Below, piece by piece: positions 24,601 to 33,863 of a stretch of 64,000 nucleotides of DNA (its first letter is position 1; the number at the start of each line of letters is the position of its first letter). Made by a program: the position numbers and the translations under genes. The notes under the pieces are model-generated. The model did no database searches and had not been told where the DNA came from. It was given only the letters and a program-made list of their open reading frames with translations. The stretch is from Porticoccus sp041581635 (GTDB lineage: Bacteria; Pseudomonadota; Gammaproteobacteria; Pseudomonadales; Porticoccaceae): NCBI GenBank assembly GCA_041581635.1, contig JBFICW010000010.1:1-64000 (forward strand). Direction: 5' to 3'.

Positions 24601-24744
24601 CCTGTGGTTCAAGTGCATTTCAGCGGTCATTGGCTTCCTCGAGAACTCTTTTTCAGTAACGCTTTTCAGTGCGATAATTTTAGCCGCCCATTTCAACATT
24701 TGTTGATTGTTAGAGGCAAAAAAACGAGTTGTTTTTGTCTGGCA

Positions 24745-25170
24745 TTAACGCTGAAATTTGCTGGCCAGCACAATACTGGTGAGGGTTTTTTCAACACCGT
24801 CCAAGGCGGTGATCTGGTCGATCACTTGATCGAGTTCAAGGGTCGATTCGCTCTTGATTAATGCCAGCAGGTCGTAGACACCGCTGATGGTTTGCAGTGA
24901 TTCGACGGTGGGTATTTGTCTCATCTGTCGCACGATAGAGGACATCAGTTTTGGGTCGGCTGCAATCATTACATGGGCATTGACCTTGTGCTGTTCATAG
25001 TCGGGACAAAAGCGGATGGTGTAGCCCTGAATAATCTGGCGCCGCTCCAGAGTGGCAATATGTTCTTTTACCGTGGCACGGCTGACCCCCAGTTTTTTGG
25101 CCAGCATGGTGACACTCTCGCGACTGTTGGTTCGCAATAATTCGATGAGTTTGTCATCCAGTGCTTTCAT
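24745..25170 (-). CDS. Lrp/AsnC-family transcriptional regulator
   Basis: This 141-residue regulator has an N-terminal winged helix-turn-helix (LDDKLIELLRTNSRESVTMLAKKLGVSRATVKEHIATLERR) and a C-terminal RAM effector domain (about residues 65-135, with ISGVYDLLALIKSESTLELD). Lrp/AsnC proteins respond to amino acids and usually regulate a neighbouring gene. This one is transcribed divergently from the ornithine/lysine-type decarboxylase 141 bases away and probably controls it in response to a basic amino acid or its product. It is the first recognisable chromosomal gene to the right of the cassette array. Confidence 0.9.
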   Translation of the reverse strand: MKALDDKLIELLRTNSRESVTMLAKKLGVSRATVKEHIATLERRQIIQGYTIRFCPDYEQHKVNAHVMIAADPKLMSSIVRQMRQIPTVESLQTISGVYDLLALIKSESTLELDQVIDQITALDGVEKTLTSIVLASKFQR

Positions 25171-25311
25171 GTGGATGGGTTCCTTACAAATTGCGCTTTC
25201 AATCGATCAAAATGATAAAAGCTCTTTCCCTATTTGTAGTCGCTGTTAATACAAACTGCCAATGCTGATGCTTACACTAATCTGTAGGACTCGCCTGTGA
25301 GGAGGCCGGTT
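25171..25311. promoter_or_regulatory. Divergent control region, Lrp regulator / decarboxylase
   Basis: This 141-base region separates two divergent genes and should hold both promoters and the Lrp-type binding site. Near its right end AGGAGG (25300-25305) lies 6 bases before the decarboxylase ATG and fixes that start. I see no unambiguous -35/-10 pair or clean palindrome, so the operator is inferred from layout only. Confidence 0.55.
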
Positions 25312-26469
25312 ATGCCTGTAGGCTCAGTGGTCAGCTCGCTCCATCACTATGGGGATGATGTTTCTCATCTTCTTGGCAGTGCTCGGTCTTTTGTCGCTGA
25401 ATCGGGTTATCAGCAACCGCTTCTCTATATTAGTCGAGATCAGTTGCGGGCGAATGTGCGTCGTTTTATGGCGGCCATGCCCAGTGTTGCCCCTCATTTT
25501 GCGGTTAAGGCCAATCCCGATCCACGTGTTTTGGCGGTGTTGAGAGATGAGGGCGTCAACTTTGAAATTGCCTCCGGGGCCGAGCTCAATTTGTTGCTTG
25601 AGCTGGATGTGCGGCCAGAACTGATTTTTTACTCAAATCCTATTAAGTCTGAAACCTACTTGCGAGAGGCGGCCAACCGGGGGGTTCAGTGGTACGGGGT
25701 GGATTCTGTGGCCGAGGTACAGAAGATTCATCGCATTTACCCCGGTGCCAGTCTGTACCTGCGCATCAGCACCAGTAACCTGGGGTCGGCATGGCCTCTG
25801 GAAGGAAAGTTCGGTGTCGGAACCCGGGATGCGAGAGCGGTGATGAGCGAGTGTGTGCGCTTAAAAATGGATTTGGCCGGTATTACCTTTCATGTGGGTT
25901 CTCAATGTTCGAATGTGCATAACTGGCGGCAGGGGATTCGCTCGGCGCGACTGTTTTATCGTCGAATGGAGGAGCAGGGCTTGGTTCCCCGGCTGCTAAA
26001 TATTGGCGGCGGTTTTCCTGTGTGCATGACGTCTGGGGTGCCGACGATTGAGGAGATCGGCACAGTGATTAACCGGGAGCTGGCGTCGTTCGACTCGTCC
26101 ATCAGGGTGATTGCTGAGCCGGGCCGCAATTTGGTGGCGTCGGCGGGTTGTATGGTGACCCAAGTGATTGGCACGGCGGTTCGCAATGGACAACATTGGC
26201 TCTATCTGGACACCGGTGTCTATGGTGGGCTTATGGAATTAAATGAGCGGTTTCACTACCCGATTATTACCAATCGCCGTGGGGTGATGCGCAACTGGAC
26301 GCTGGCTGGCCCCACCTGTGACTCCATTGATGTGTGTATTAAAAACCAGCTGCTCCCCGCCACGATGAGGTCGGGCGACCTGATTTATCTTCCCTACACG
26401 GGTGCTTATACCGCCTGTTGTGCCACTGCATTTAATGGGTTCCCCATACCGGAAGTGGTGGTGGTTTAA
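25312..26469 (+). CDS. PLP-dependent ornithine/lysine-type decarboxylase (fold III)
   Basis: This 385-residue enzyme belongs to the alanine-racemase-fold decarboxylases (ornithine, lysine/ornithine and diaminopimelate decarboxylases). The PLP lysine is in HFAVKANPDPRVL (Lys66). The phosphate-binding GGGFP and EPGR motifs follow, and the second active-site element GPTCDSID carries the Cys that completes the site across the dimer interface. The length and GPTCDSID wording fit ODC or L/ODC rather than DAP decarboxylase. Products would be putrescine or cadaverine, which suits the PuuA, PuuD and aminotransferase genes downstream. An AGGAGG ribosome site sets the start; the earlier GTG at 25297 overlaps it. 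It is divergent from the Lrp gene. Confidence 0.88.
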   Translation: MPVGSVVSSLHHYGDDVSHLLGSARSFVAESGYQQPLLYISRDQLRANVRRFMAAMPSVAPHFAVKANPDPRVLAVLRDEGVNFEIASGAELNLLLELDVRPELIFYSNPIKSETYLREAANRGVQWYGVDSVAEVQKIHRIYPGASLYLRISTSNLGSAWPLEGKFGVGTRDARAVMSECVRLKMDLAGITFHVGSQCSNVHNWRQGIRSARLFYRRMEEQGLVPRLLNIGGGFPVCMTSGVPTIEEIGTVINRELASFDSSIRVIAEPGRNLVASAGCMVTQVIGTAVRNGQHWLYLDTGVYGGLMELNERFHYPIITNRRGVMRNWTLAGPTCDSIDVCIKNQLLPATMRSGDLIYLPYTGAYTACCATAFNGFPIPEVVVV

Positions 26470-26505
26470 GCGGGCTAATTTCTATATTTTCAGTGTGGCC
26501 CGGCC

Positions 26506-27687
26506 CTAGGTAAATGCCTGAATGCCCGTTTGGGCGCGCCCCAGAATCAGTGCGTGAATATCACTGGTGCCCTCGTAGGTATTAACCACTTCCAGATTCA
26601 ACATATGCCGCATGATGGGGAATTCATCAGAAATGCCATTGCCACCGTGAATGTCGCGGCTGGTTCGGGCAATATTCAGGGCTTTGCCGCAGTTGTTTCG
26701 TTTGAGTAGAGAGATTAACTCCGGTGCCACATGGCCGCTGTCTATCAGTCGTCCCGCCCGGAGTGTGCCTTGCAGTGCCAGACTGATCTCGGTTTGCATG
26801 TCAGCCAGTTTATATTGAATCAATTGATTGGCAGCGAGGGGGCGGCCAAATTGGTGGCGCTCCAGGCTGTACTGACGAGCCGCATGCCAGCAGGCTTCGG
26901 CTGCCCCCAGAACTCCCCAGCAAATCCCGTAACGGGCGCTATTCAGGCAGTTAAAGGGGCCTGATAGGCCTTTAATTCCCGGCAGCAGGTTTTCTTCGGG
27001 AACAAATACATCATCCATGACGATTTCACCGGTCACTGAGGTGCGCAGTGCTAACTTGCCCTTAATTTTTGGCGCAGACAGTCCGTCCATGTTTTTGTCC
27101 AGCAGAAACCCGCGAATCACATCGTCTTCTGTTTTGGCCCAGACCAGAAATACATCGGCGATGGGTGAATTGGTTATCCATGTTTTGCAGCCGTTCAGCC
27201 GGTATCCATCGGCGACTTTTGTGGCGCGGCTAAGCATACTGGCCGGGTCGGAACCGGCATCGGGTTCTGTCAGGCCAAAGCAACCGACCCACTCCCCGGA
27301 AGCCAGGTTGGGTAAATACGTTTGTTTTTGTTGTTCAGTGCCGAAGGTGTTGATGGGGTGCATCACCAGACTGGATTGAACGCTCAGCATCGAGCGGTAG
27401 CCAGAATCAACACGCTCAATTTCCCGGGCGATCAGGCCATAGCTCACGGCGTTGATCCCGGCGCAGCCATAACCCTGAATGGTACTGCCAAGCAGGCCCA
27501 GCTCACCCATTTCATTGAAAATTTCCCGGTGAGTTTTCTCGTGACGAAAAGCCTCTCTGGCTCTGGGTTGTAATTTCCCCTGAGCATAATGACGAGCCGT
27601 ATCGCGAATCTGACGCTCGTCCAGTGATAGTTGCTCCTCGATCAGGAACGGGTCTTCCCAGTGAAACATTGTGTTGTGATCCGTCAT
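26506..27687 (-). CDS. gcdH: Glutaryl-CoA dehydrogenase
   Basis: This 393-residue acyl-CoA dehydrogenase oxidises and decarboxylates glutaryl-CoA to crotonyl-CoA with FAD, passing electrons to ETF. Marks of the glutaryl branch are the N-terminal FHWEDPFLIEEQLS, FGLTEPDAGSDPASM and LNGCKTWITNSPIADVFLVW. The C-terminal NTYEGTSDIHALILGRA contains the catalytic Glu of GCDH (TYEGT). The N-terminal ATG at 27687 or an ATG six codons later could start it. It is convergent with the decarboxylase gene and lies just downstream of the first aminotransferase on the same strand. In lysine degradation it acts after glutarate is activated to its CoA ester, which may be the job of the CoA-transferase at 17956. 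Confidence 0.93.
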   Translation of the reverse strand: MTDHNTMFHWEDPFLIEEQLSLDERQIRDTARHYAQGKLQPRAREAFRHEKTHREIFNEMGELGLLGSTIQGYGCAGINAVSYGLIAREIERVDSGYRSMLSVQSSLVMHPINTFGTEQQKQTYLPNLASGEWVGCFGLTEPDAGSDPASMLSRATKVADGYRLNGCKTWITNSPIADVFLVWAKTEDDVIRGFLLDKNMDGLSAPKIKGKLALRTSVTGEIVMDDVFVPEENLLPGIKGLSGPFNCLNSARYGICWGVLGAAEACWHAARQYSLERHQFGRPLAANQLIQYKLADMQTEISLALQGTLRAGRLIDSGHVAPELISLLKRNNCGKALNIARTSRDIHGGNGISDEFPIMRHMLNLEVVNTYEGTSDIHALILGRAQTGIQAFT

Positions 27688-27728
27688 GGCTGTTCTCTGG
27701 TTGTTGCCCCTGTGGTTATTAATATAGG

Positions 27729-29105
27729 TTAAAGCCCGTAGTGATGGGCGGTCATATCTAATGCTCGGCCCGCTCGTTGAATAATCAGGTCAGCCTCCTC
27801 GCGACTGATAATCAGTGGTGGGGCAATGACCATGGCGTCACCCACAGCGCGCATCACCAGACCACTTTCCATTGAAAAGGTACGACAGATACCACCGGCC
27901 TTACCGTTGGTATCCAGTCGCGCTTTACTGTGCTTGTCGCGGACTAGTTCCAGTGCTGCAAGCATGCCTTTACCGCGAGTTTCTCCCACGATGGGGTGGT
28001 CGGCGAGTTCTCGCCAGCGTTGTTGCAGGTAGGGGCCGATATCGTTGGCCACATGGGCCACGATGTTTTCCCGAGATAAAATAGTCAGCGTGGCCAGTGC
28101 CGCGGCGCAGGCCACCGGGTGGCCACTGTAGGTAAAACCGTGGCCAAATTCTCCGCCGTTACTTTTCAGTACATCGGCAACGGTGTCGCTGACCATGACG
28201 CCACCCAATGGTTGAAACCCATTGGTGACCGCCTTGGCAAAGGTGATTAAATCCGGTTGAGTGTCGTAGGTTTCAAAGCCGAATAAGTGACCCGTTCGAC
28301 CAAACCCGCAAATCACTTCGTCGGAAATAAATAAAATATTTCGCTCTGTTAAAATCCGCCGTATTTCAGGCCAATAACTCTCCGGTGGAACGATGACCCC
28401 GCCGGCCCCCTGAATGGGTTCGGCAATAAACGCGGCGATATTCTGTTCACCTAATTCCTCAATCGTCTGTTCCAGAGTTCGGGCGGCCTGTAGACCAAAT
28501 TCTTCCGGGGTAAGGTTGCCTTCATCCTGGTACCAGTAGGGTTGAGCAATATGCTTAACATAGGGCAGGGGTTCGAATTGTTTGTGTACGTAATCGAAAC
28601 CGCCCAGGCTCGCAGCGGCAATGGTGCTGCCGTGGTATGCATTGGTTCGCGAGAGAATAATGCGTTTGGCGGGTTGGTTTTTTAAATCCCAATAGCGACG
28701 CAGGATTCGCAAATTGGTGTCATTGGCCTCGGAGCCAGAGTTGGTAAAAAATACATGGTTGAAGGCCGGTGGTGTTATCTCTGCCAGCCGTGTAGCCAGT
28801 GCCACTGACGGTTCGTTAGCACACTGAAAAAAATTGTTGTAAAAAGGCAGTTCAAGTAACTGTGCATGGATGGCTTCGACAATCTCTGGCTGGCTGTAGC
28901 CGAGGTTGCAACACCACAGCCCCGACATGCCATCCAGTATTCGGTTGCCTTCAATGTCTTCAATGTAAACCCCGTCGGCGCTACTGATAATTCGGCCGGG
29001 CCGCGCGGCATATTCCTGAAAGTCGGTAAAGGGGTGGAGGTGATGGTCGCGATCCTGCTGTTGCAGTAGCCGGGTGCGAGGGTTCTTTGGCGGAATAGGA
29101 TTCAT
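27729..29105 (-). CDS. Class III omega-aminotransferase (polyamine-type)
   Basis: This roughly 458-residue PLP-dependent class III aminotransferase resembles the putrescine/cadaverine-pyruvate transaminases (SpuC-like). It has DGMSGLWCCNLGY near the N-terminus, FFTNSGSEANDTNLRI, NAYHGSTIAAASLGG, ISDEVICGFGRTGHLFG, and the PLP lysine in ITFAKAVTNGFQPLGG. The open frame extends to 29213 but the first 36 codons lack family character, so I use the ATG at 29105 (MNPIPPKNP); an adjacent ATG at 29108 is equally possible. The ribosome site is not clear. It is divergent from the puuD-like gene and followed 41 bases later by gcdH on the same strand, possibly one transcript. Likely substrate: a diamine or its gamma-glutamyl form. 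Confidence 0.88.
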   Translation of the reverse strand: MNPIPPKNPRTRLLQQQDRDHHLHPFTDFQEYAARPGRIISSADGVYIEDIEGNRILDGMSGLWCCNLGYSQPEIVEAIHAQLLELPFYNNFFQCANEPSVALATRLAEITPPAFNHVFFTNSGSEANDTNLRILRRYWDLKNQPAKRIILSRTNAYHGSTIAAASLGGFDYVHKQFEPLPYVKHIAQPYWYQDEGNLTPEEFGLQAARTLEQTIEELGEQNIAAFIAEPIQGAGGVIVPPESYWPEIRRILTERNILFISDEVICGFGRTGHLFGFETYDTQPDLITFAKAVTNGFQPLGGVMVSDTVADVLKSNGGEFGHGFTYSGHPVACAAALATLTILSRENIVAHVANDIGPYLQQRWRELADHPIVGETRGKGMLAALELVRDKHSKARLDTNGKAGGICRTFSMESGLVMRAVGDAMVIAPPLIISREEADLIIQRAGRALDMTAHHYGL

Positions 29106-29281
29106 CATGACCGACAGGGCACTCCTATTGGGTTGTGTTCTTTTTGTATAAACCTGCAGGAATTTGATCATGAATGGGTTGCCGAGTCTCCACCCCAAAA
29201 GGGGGAGGCCCATGTTTATAACGGCGAAGACTATAATAAACGTGTTGGTAACGGCTCAGGTTCGGGTGAGGGGTGGTGTCT

Positions 29282-30055
29282 ATGAATCAACAGCAATGGC
29301 CGGTGGTGGGTATTCCCTGTGATGTGTTCAAACATGAGGCGCACCCCTTTCATGGCAGCGGTGAAAAATATATCAATGCAGTGGCCCATGGTGTCCGGGC
29401 GATACCGCTGTTGCTGCCCGCGGTTAGCCGCGGTGAAGAGCTGGAATCACTGACCGAACGCTACTCCCCCGATGATTTTCTGGATTCGATACACGGGCTA
29501 TTTCTTACTGGCAATACATCCGATGTGGATGCGCATTACTACCATGAAATAAGCCGCCCCGGTACTGAACAAGACCCGCAGCGCGATGCAACCACACTAC
29601 CGCTGATCCGCCGGGCGATTGCCAGGAATATTCCAATTCTGGCCATTTGTCGCGGTTGTCAGGAGCTGAACGTCGCGCTGGGCGGGAGTCTTCATCAGCA
29701 TTTGTGTGATGTCCCCGGGTTGATGGATCACCAGAGAAATCAAAGTCTTGCCGCAGAGACACGCTACGGTTTTGCCCACGATGTGATGCTGACGTCTGGC
29801 GGGTTGTTACGGCAACTGTCAGACACCGATACCGTGGGGGTTAACTCGTTGCATGGTCAGGGTATCAAGCAGTTGGCGGCAGGGTTGGAGGTTGAGGCCA
29901 CCGCTGCCGATGGCCTGATTGAGGCCGTCAGGTTGGCCGATCACAGTCGGTTTGTGGTGGGCGTTCAGTGGCATCCGGAGTGGCAGTTCCAAAGTCATCA
30001 TTTTTACCGTGAGCTGTTCAGGGCATTTGGTGATGCGATCCGGGCGCGCTTGTAG
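29282..30055 (+). CDS. puuD: Class I glutamine amidotransferase-like hydrolase, PuuD family
   Basis: This roughly 257-residue protein is of the peptidase C26 type that includes PuuD, which cleaves gamma-glutamyl-GABA to GABA and glutamate. The nucleophile Cys123 is in PILAICRGCQELNVALGGSL, and the His-Glu pair is in VGVQWHPEWQF. The GGTNVSP-like loop of the family appears as FLTGNTSDVDAHYY. I start at the ATG at 29282; in-frame GTG codons at 29273 and 29276 are alternatives. It lies 98 bases upstream of the puuA-like gene on the same strand, and the pair would make and break gamma-glutamyl amides of a diamine. With a lysine-derived diamine the product would be 5-aminovalerate. Confidence 0.9.
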   Translation: MNQQQWPVVGIPCDVFKHEAHPFHGSGEKYINAVAHGVRAIPLLLPAVSRGEELESLTERYSPDDFLDSIHGLFLTGNTSDVDAHYYHEISRPGTEQDPQRDATTLPLIRRAIARNIPILAICRGCQELNVALGGSLHQHLCDVPGLMDHQRNQSLAAETRYGFAHDVMLTSGGLLRQLSDTDTVGVNSLHGQGIKQLAAGLEVEATAADGLIEAVRLADHSRFVVGVQWHPEWQFQSHHFYRELFRAFGDAIRARL

Positions 30056-30153
30056 GTAGCTGTGCGGCTGGTATTCCCCCAATTTGTTGCTAACGTTGAT
30101 ATAGGGATTTCACTAACGACTCGACGTTTTTCCGGTATTGAGAGGAGGTTGCC

Positions 30154-31497
30154 ATGGGGCAGAAAGTGCTGAGGGACTTTCTATCTGCACACCCGGACAT
30201 TGATTTGTTCGAGGTGTTACTTCCAGATCTTAATAGCCGACTTCGCGGAAAGTGGCTATCCCGCGAGCATATTCATCAGGTTTTTGAGGGGGGATTGAAG
30301 CTCCCATTAACCACGCTGGGCTTCGATATCTGGGGCCGTGATCCAGAATCCTGGGTTTTCGAACAGGGGGATCAGGACGGCATTTGTGTGGCGGAGGCGA
30401 GCTCTTTGGTTCGGGTGCCCTGGTTGTCCAAACCGACGGCGCAGGTGTTAATGTCCTTGCGAATGGCTAGCGGCAAGCCCTGTGGTTACGACGCCAGAGA
30501 CCTGCTTCGCCACATTCAGCAGCAATTCTCAACATTGGGGCTGACACCGGTGGTAGCCCTTGAGATGGAGTTTTATTTACTGGCGTGTGACCGGGATAGC
30601 TTTGGTCGACCGATACATAGTCAAACGGGTGTCGATGGCCGCAGGTCGCTCGGTGGCCAGACCTATGGTATGGAACAACTTCAGGATGTGGCACCGCTCA
30701 TGCACGCGATTCGAGATGCCTGCAAGGTGCAGAATCTGCCAGTGGATACCCTGATTACGGAGGCTGCGCCATCGCAATATGAAATTAATCTCTACCATCA
30801 GACCGATGCCTTGTTGGCCGCCGATCAGGGGTTGATGTTGCAGCGGTTGATCAAGGGTGTGGCAAAACAGCAGGGTTATCTGGCCTCGTTTATGGCCAAA
30901 CCCTTTGGCGATTTGGCCGGCAATGGTATGCACGTTCACTGTAGTTTGCTCGATAGTGAGGGCAACAATGTGTTCGACGATGGTGCCGATCGGGGAAGTA
31001 AACTCCTCGGGGAGGCCGTAGCGGGTTGTATACAGTCAATGGCAGACGCCATGGCCATTTTTTCACCGAGTATTAATGCATTTCGACGTTTTCAGCCTGA
31101 CAGTCACGCACCGATGGCCGCTGCCTGGGGTTATGAAAATAGAACCACGGCACTGCGTATTCCCTCGGGGTCTTCAACAGACCGGCGAATAGAGCACCGG
31201 GTTGCCAGTGCCGATGCAAATCCATACTTGGTGGTGGCATCGGTGTTGGCCGGAATGCTCGATGGCATAGCGCGTCAATTGGTGGCACCACCAGATACCA
31301 AGGGCGATGCCTATTCACAACATTTACCCGACTTGCCCCGATACCTCCCCGAGGCACTGGCTCGATTTGAATCCTCATCGTTTATTCAGAATTATTTTGG
31401 ATCAGAGTTTCAGCGGGTGTTTTTAGCGGCGAAACGCCAGGAGCTGGCTGAATTTGATCGCCGGGTAACAATACTGGAATATGATGCCTATCTTTAG
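30154..31497 (+). CDS. puuA: Gamma-glutamylpolyamine synthetase, glutamine-synthetase family
   Basis: This 447-residue glutamine-synthetase-fold enzyme is of the PuuA/PauA type, which joins glutamate to putrescine or a related amine using ATP. Marks include VEVLLPD-like FEVLLPDLNSRLRGKWLS, the metal and glutamate site VVALEMEFYLL, EAAPSQYEINLYHQ, ASFMAKPFGDLAGNGMHVH and FRRFQPDSHAPMAAAWGYENR. It lacks the adenylylation-site Tyr region of true GlnA. A strong GAGGAGG lies about 6 bases before the ATG. It follows puuD on the same strand and is convergent with the second aminotransferase. PauA-type enzymes differ in amine preference, so substrate (putrescine, cadaverine, spermidine) is open. Confidence 0.9.
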   Translation: MGQKVLRDFLSAHPDIDLFEVLLPDLNSRLRGKWLSREHIHQVFEGGLKLPLTTLGFDIWGRDPESWVFEQGDQDGICVAEASSLVRVPWLSKPTAQVLMSLRMASGKPCGYDARDLLRHIQQQFSTLGLTPVVALEMEFYLLACDRDSFGRPIHSQTGVDGRRSLGGQTYGMEQLQDVAPLMHAIRDACKVQNLPVDTLITEAAPSQYEINLYHQTDALLAADQGLMLQRLIKGVAKQQGYLASFMAKPFGDLAGNGMHVHCSLLDSEGNNVFDDGADRGSKLLGEAVAGCIQSMADAMAIFSPSINAFRRFQPDSHAPMAAAWGYENRTTALRIPSGSSTDRRIEHRVASADANPYLVVASVLAGMLDGIARQLVAPPDTKGDAYSQHLPDLPRYLPEALARFESSSFIQNYFGSEFQRVFLAAKRQELAEFDRRVTILEYDAYL

Positions 31498-31510
31498 TTT
31501 TCACCCGCAG

Positions 31511-32920
31511 TCAAAAATGACCAGCATCCTTTAGTTCTTCGATAGTATCGGTAATGCTTTCCCGCAGGGTGCTAACAATAAAGTCGACCTGAGAGCGGTT
31601 GATGATCAGTGGCGGTGACATGACATTCAGGTTAATAATGGGCCTGACAATCAGCCCTTTACTGTCGGCCTGATTGGAAATCCACTTGCCGATGTCAAGC
31701 TCATCGGGGAACCGCTCTTTGGTGAGCTTGTCCTTTACAAATTCAACGCAGGCCACCAGACCTCGGCCTCTTACGTCGCCCACAATGGGCAGGTTGCCAA
31801 GGGTTTTAACTTGCGATTGAAAATAGGGCGTGAGCTCTTTTACATGGTCGAGAATTTTTTCCCGTTCCATAATTTCAATATTTTTTAATGCGGCAGCGCA
31901 TGAGACCGGGTGACCAGAATAAGTGAAGCCGTGGCTGAAACAGCGGCCTTTACCTTCTTCGCTGATCACGTTGTGAATGCGGTCTGAATAAATAGTGGCC
32001 CCAAGGGGCAAATAGCCCGAGGTGATGCCTTTCGCTGACGTGATGATGTCCGGGATTATGCCGAATTCATCTTCAGAGGCGAACCAGTGGCCCAGGCGAC
32101 CAAAGCCGGTAACCACCTCGTCAGACACATAAAGCACATCGTACTTTTTGCAGATATCCCAGGTGCCCTGGTGATAGCCCTCGGGCGGAATAATGACGCC
32201 ACCGGCACCCATAATAGGTTCGGCAAAAAAGGCGGCAACCTTGTCGGCCCCGATCGAAATAATTTTTTCTTCTAATTCGTTCAGTAAAAATTCCAGAAAT
32301 GCCTGTTGATTCATTCCCGGGTCAGCACGATAAAAATTCGGCGTGGAGATATGATGAATAGTGTCGGTAATAAAATCGAATTCTGGTGGGTGGTCACCGG
32401 GCTTTCCCCCGATAGACATGGCGGCATAAGTAGACCCGTGGTAGGAATTTTTACGTGAAATAATATGTTTTTTCTGGTGTTTCCCACGACAGTTTTGGTA
32501 GTACTGAATTAGCCGATATGCGGTATCCACAGCGGCAGAGCCACTGCATGTAAACATGACGTGGTTGAGGTCGCCGGGTGCCAGCTTCGATACCTTGTAG
32601 GCCAATTTAACGGCAGGAATATTGGTCATATCTACAAAGGGGTTGGCGTAAGCCATGGTGCAGACCTGTTCTGCAATGGCATCAGCCATTTCCTTTCGGC
32701 CCAATCCGATATTGGTGCACCACAGTCCACCTACGGCATCCAGATAGCGGTTTCCATCACTGTCGTAGATGTAGGCACCGTCTGCAGCGGCAATTGGCAT
32801 GGCACCTTCTTTTCTAAATATATCAAAGATCTGCCAGGGGTGAAGAAGATGCGCTTTATCCTGCTCCTTAAGAATTTTGGTATTAAATTGATTAAAACCG
32901 GCTTTGTTGGTGGTCGCCAT
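31511..32920 (-). CDS. Class III aminotransferase (second)
   Basis: This 469-residue class III PLP aminotransferase has LDAVGGLWCTNIGLGR, VMFTCSGSAAVDTAYRL, NSYHGSTYAAMSIGG, VSDEVVTGFGRLGHWF and the PLP lysine in ITSAKGITSGYLPLGA. The CSGSAAVDTAYRL wording, in place of NSGSEANDTA, resembles taurine/omega-amino acid:pyruvate or diamine aminotransferases. It is only moderately like the aminotransferase at 27729, so the two are probably not a recent duplication and may act on different amines or on the diamine and the aminoacid. It ends 13 bases after puuA in the converging direction. The LuxR gene lies upstream on the same strand with a 109-base gap. Confidence 0.88.
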   Translation of the reverse strand: MATTNKAGFNQFNTKILKEQDKAHLLHPWQIFDIFRKEGAMPIAAADGAYIYDSDGNRYLDAVGGLWCTNIGLGRKEMADAIAEQVCTMAYANPFVDMTNIPAVKLAYKVSKLAPGDLNHVMFTCSGSAAVDTAYRLIQYYQNCRGKHQKKHIISRKNSYHGSTYAAMSIGGKPGDHPPEFDFITDTIHHISTPNFYRADPGMNQQAFLEFLLNELEEKIISIGADKVAAFFAEPIMGAGGVIIPPEGYHQGTWDICKKYDVLYVSDEVVTGFGRLGHWFASEDEFGIIPDIITSAKGITSGYLPLGATIYSDRIHNVISEEGKGRCFSHGFTYSGHPVSCAAALKNIEIMEREKILDHVKELTPYFQSQVKTLGNLPIVGDVRGRGLVACVEFVKDKLTKERFPDELDIGKWISNQADSKGLIVRPIINLNVMSPPLIINRSQVDFIVSTLRESITDTIEELKDAGHF

Positions 32921-33029
32921 AAATCACCTGTAATGTTGTCAGGTAAGCATAGGCTAAGACGATGAGATAGAAGAGGTATATACCCTGTTGGGGGTGTTCG
33001 CGGTTGTAAGCATCATGTGGCAGGAGGTG

Positions 33030-33863
33030 TTATTTAATGTGGTTGAGATAGCCGATTAATGGATCGCCCTCAGTGTAATTATCGATGCTGGACAGGGCGT
33101 CGATAAATAAGAAAAATAATTCAGCCTGAGAGCTGACGTCTAACTTGGCGTAGCTGTTTTTCCGATGCAGCTTGACGGTTTCCGGAGAAATGCCCAGTTT
33201 TTCGGCAATGGATTTAGTGGAATGACCATGAAGAAAAAGTTGAATGACCTGCGATTCCCGGTCGGTCAGGACAGAGGTGCCAAAGTATTCCAAAGCCGAT
33301 AAAAGCTGCGAATGCAGGTTGCCTTCATTGGGGGGCGGGTGTTCCTGGGCGCACCAGTGTGCCAGGCAAATTTCTCTTATCAGCGGGGTTATTTCGTTGA
33401 GCAATTGTTGCTCTGAGCGATTAAAACATGCAGAAGCGGTATCTCGTCCCAGGGAAATATTGAGAAAATCATTCGACCCCAATTGAAAAATATATCCGCA
33501 TTCATCAATGAGTCCGGTATAGCGGAAATAGTTTTTGTAGTACTCACTTCTTTTGAAGCCTGTGGGTGCTAATTTATCCAGTTGATAATAGCCATTAAAA
33601 CCCTCTGTAGCGGATTTATAGCAGGGGTCTAATAGATAGGCTCCTTTAAGGAACAGGTCGACATTAGTCGGTCTGTTTTCGAGGGGTAAATCGTTATAGG
33701 TAATCTTGGGTGCTTGTTTGCCGTGGTAGAAAAAAATAACGGCATTATCGATTTTTACCTGTTTTTTTAAAAAATCCATCAATAGGCCAGGATGTGAATC
33801 CTGCCCGATGCTGGCAATAACCGCGGCCAGCCGTTTTGAAAAATCAGCAATATTAATGGCCAA
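33030..33863 (-). CDS. LuxR-family transcriptional regulator
   Basis: This 277-residue regulator has an N-terminal sensor region of about 200 residues and a C-terminal LuxR/FixJ winged-helix domain, recognisable from LTDRESQVIQLFLHGHSTKSIAEKLGISPETVKLHRKNSYAKL. The sensor region shows no receiver-domain Asp or clear acyl-homoserine-lactone pocket motif, so I do not call it a quorum receptor. This type of LuxR regulator often sits by amine and amino-acid catabolic genes. It is upstream of the second aminotransferase and probably controls the PuuA/PuuD/aminotransferase group. Ligand unknown. Confidence 0.85.
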   Translation of the reverse strand: MAINIADFSKRLAAVIASIGQDSHPGLLMDFLKKQVKIDNAVIFFYHGKQAPKITYNDLPLENRPTNVDLFLKGAYLLDPCYKSATEGFNGYYQLDKLAPTGFKRSEYYKNYFRYTGLIDECGYIFQLGSNDFLNISLGRDTASACFNRSEQQLLNEITPLIREICLAHWCAQEHPPPNEGNLHSQLLSALEYFGTSVLTDRESQVIQLFLHGHSTKSIAEKLGISPETVKLHRKNSYAKLDVSSQAELFFLFIDALSSIDNYTEGDPLIGYLNHIK

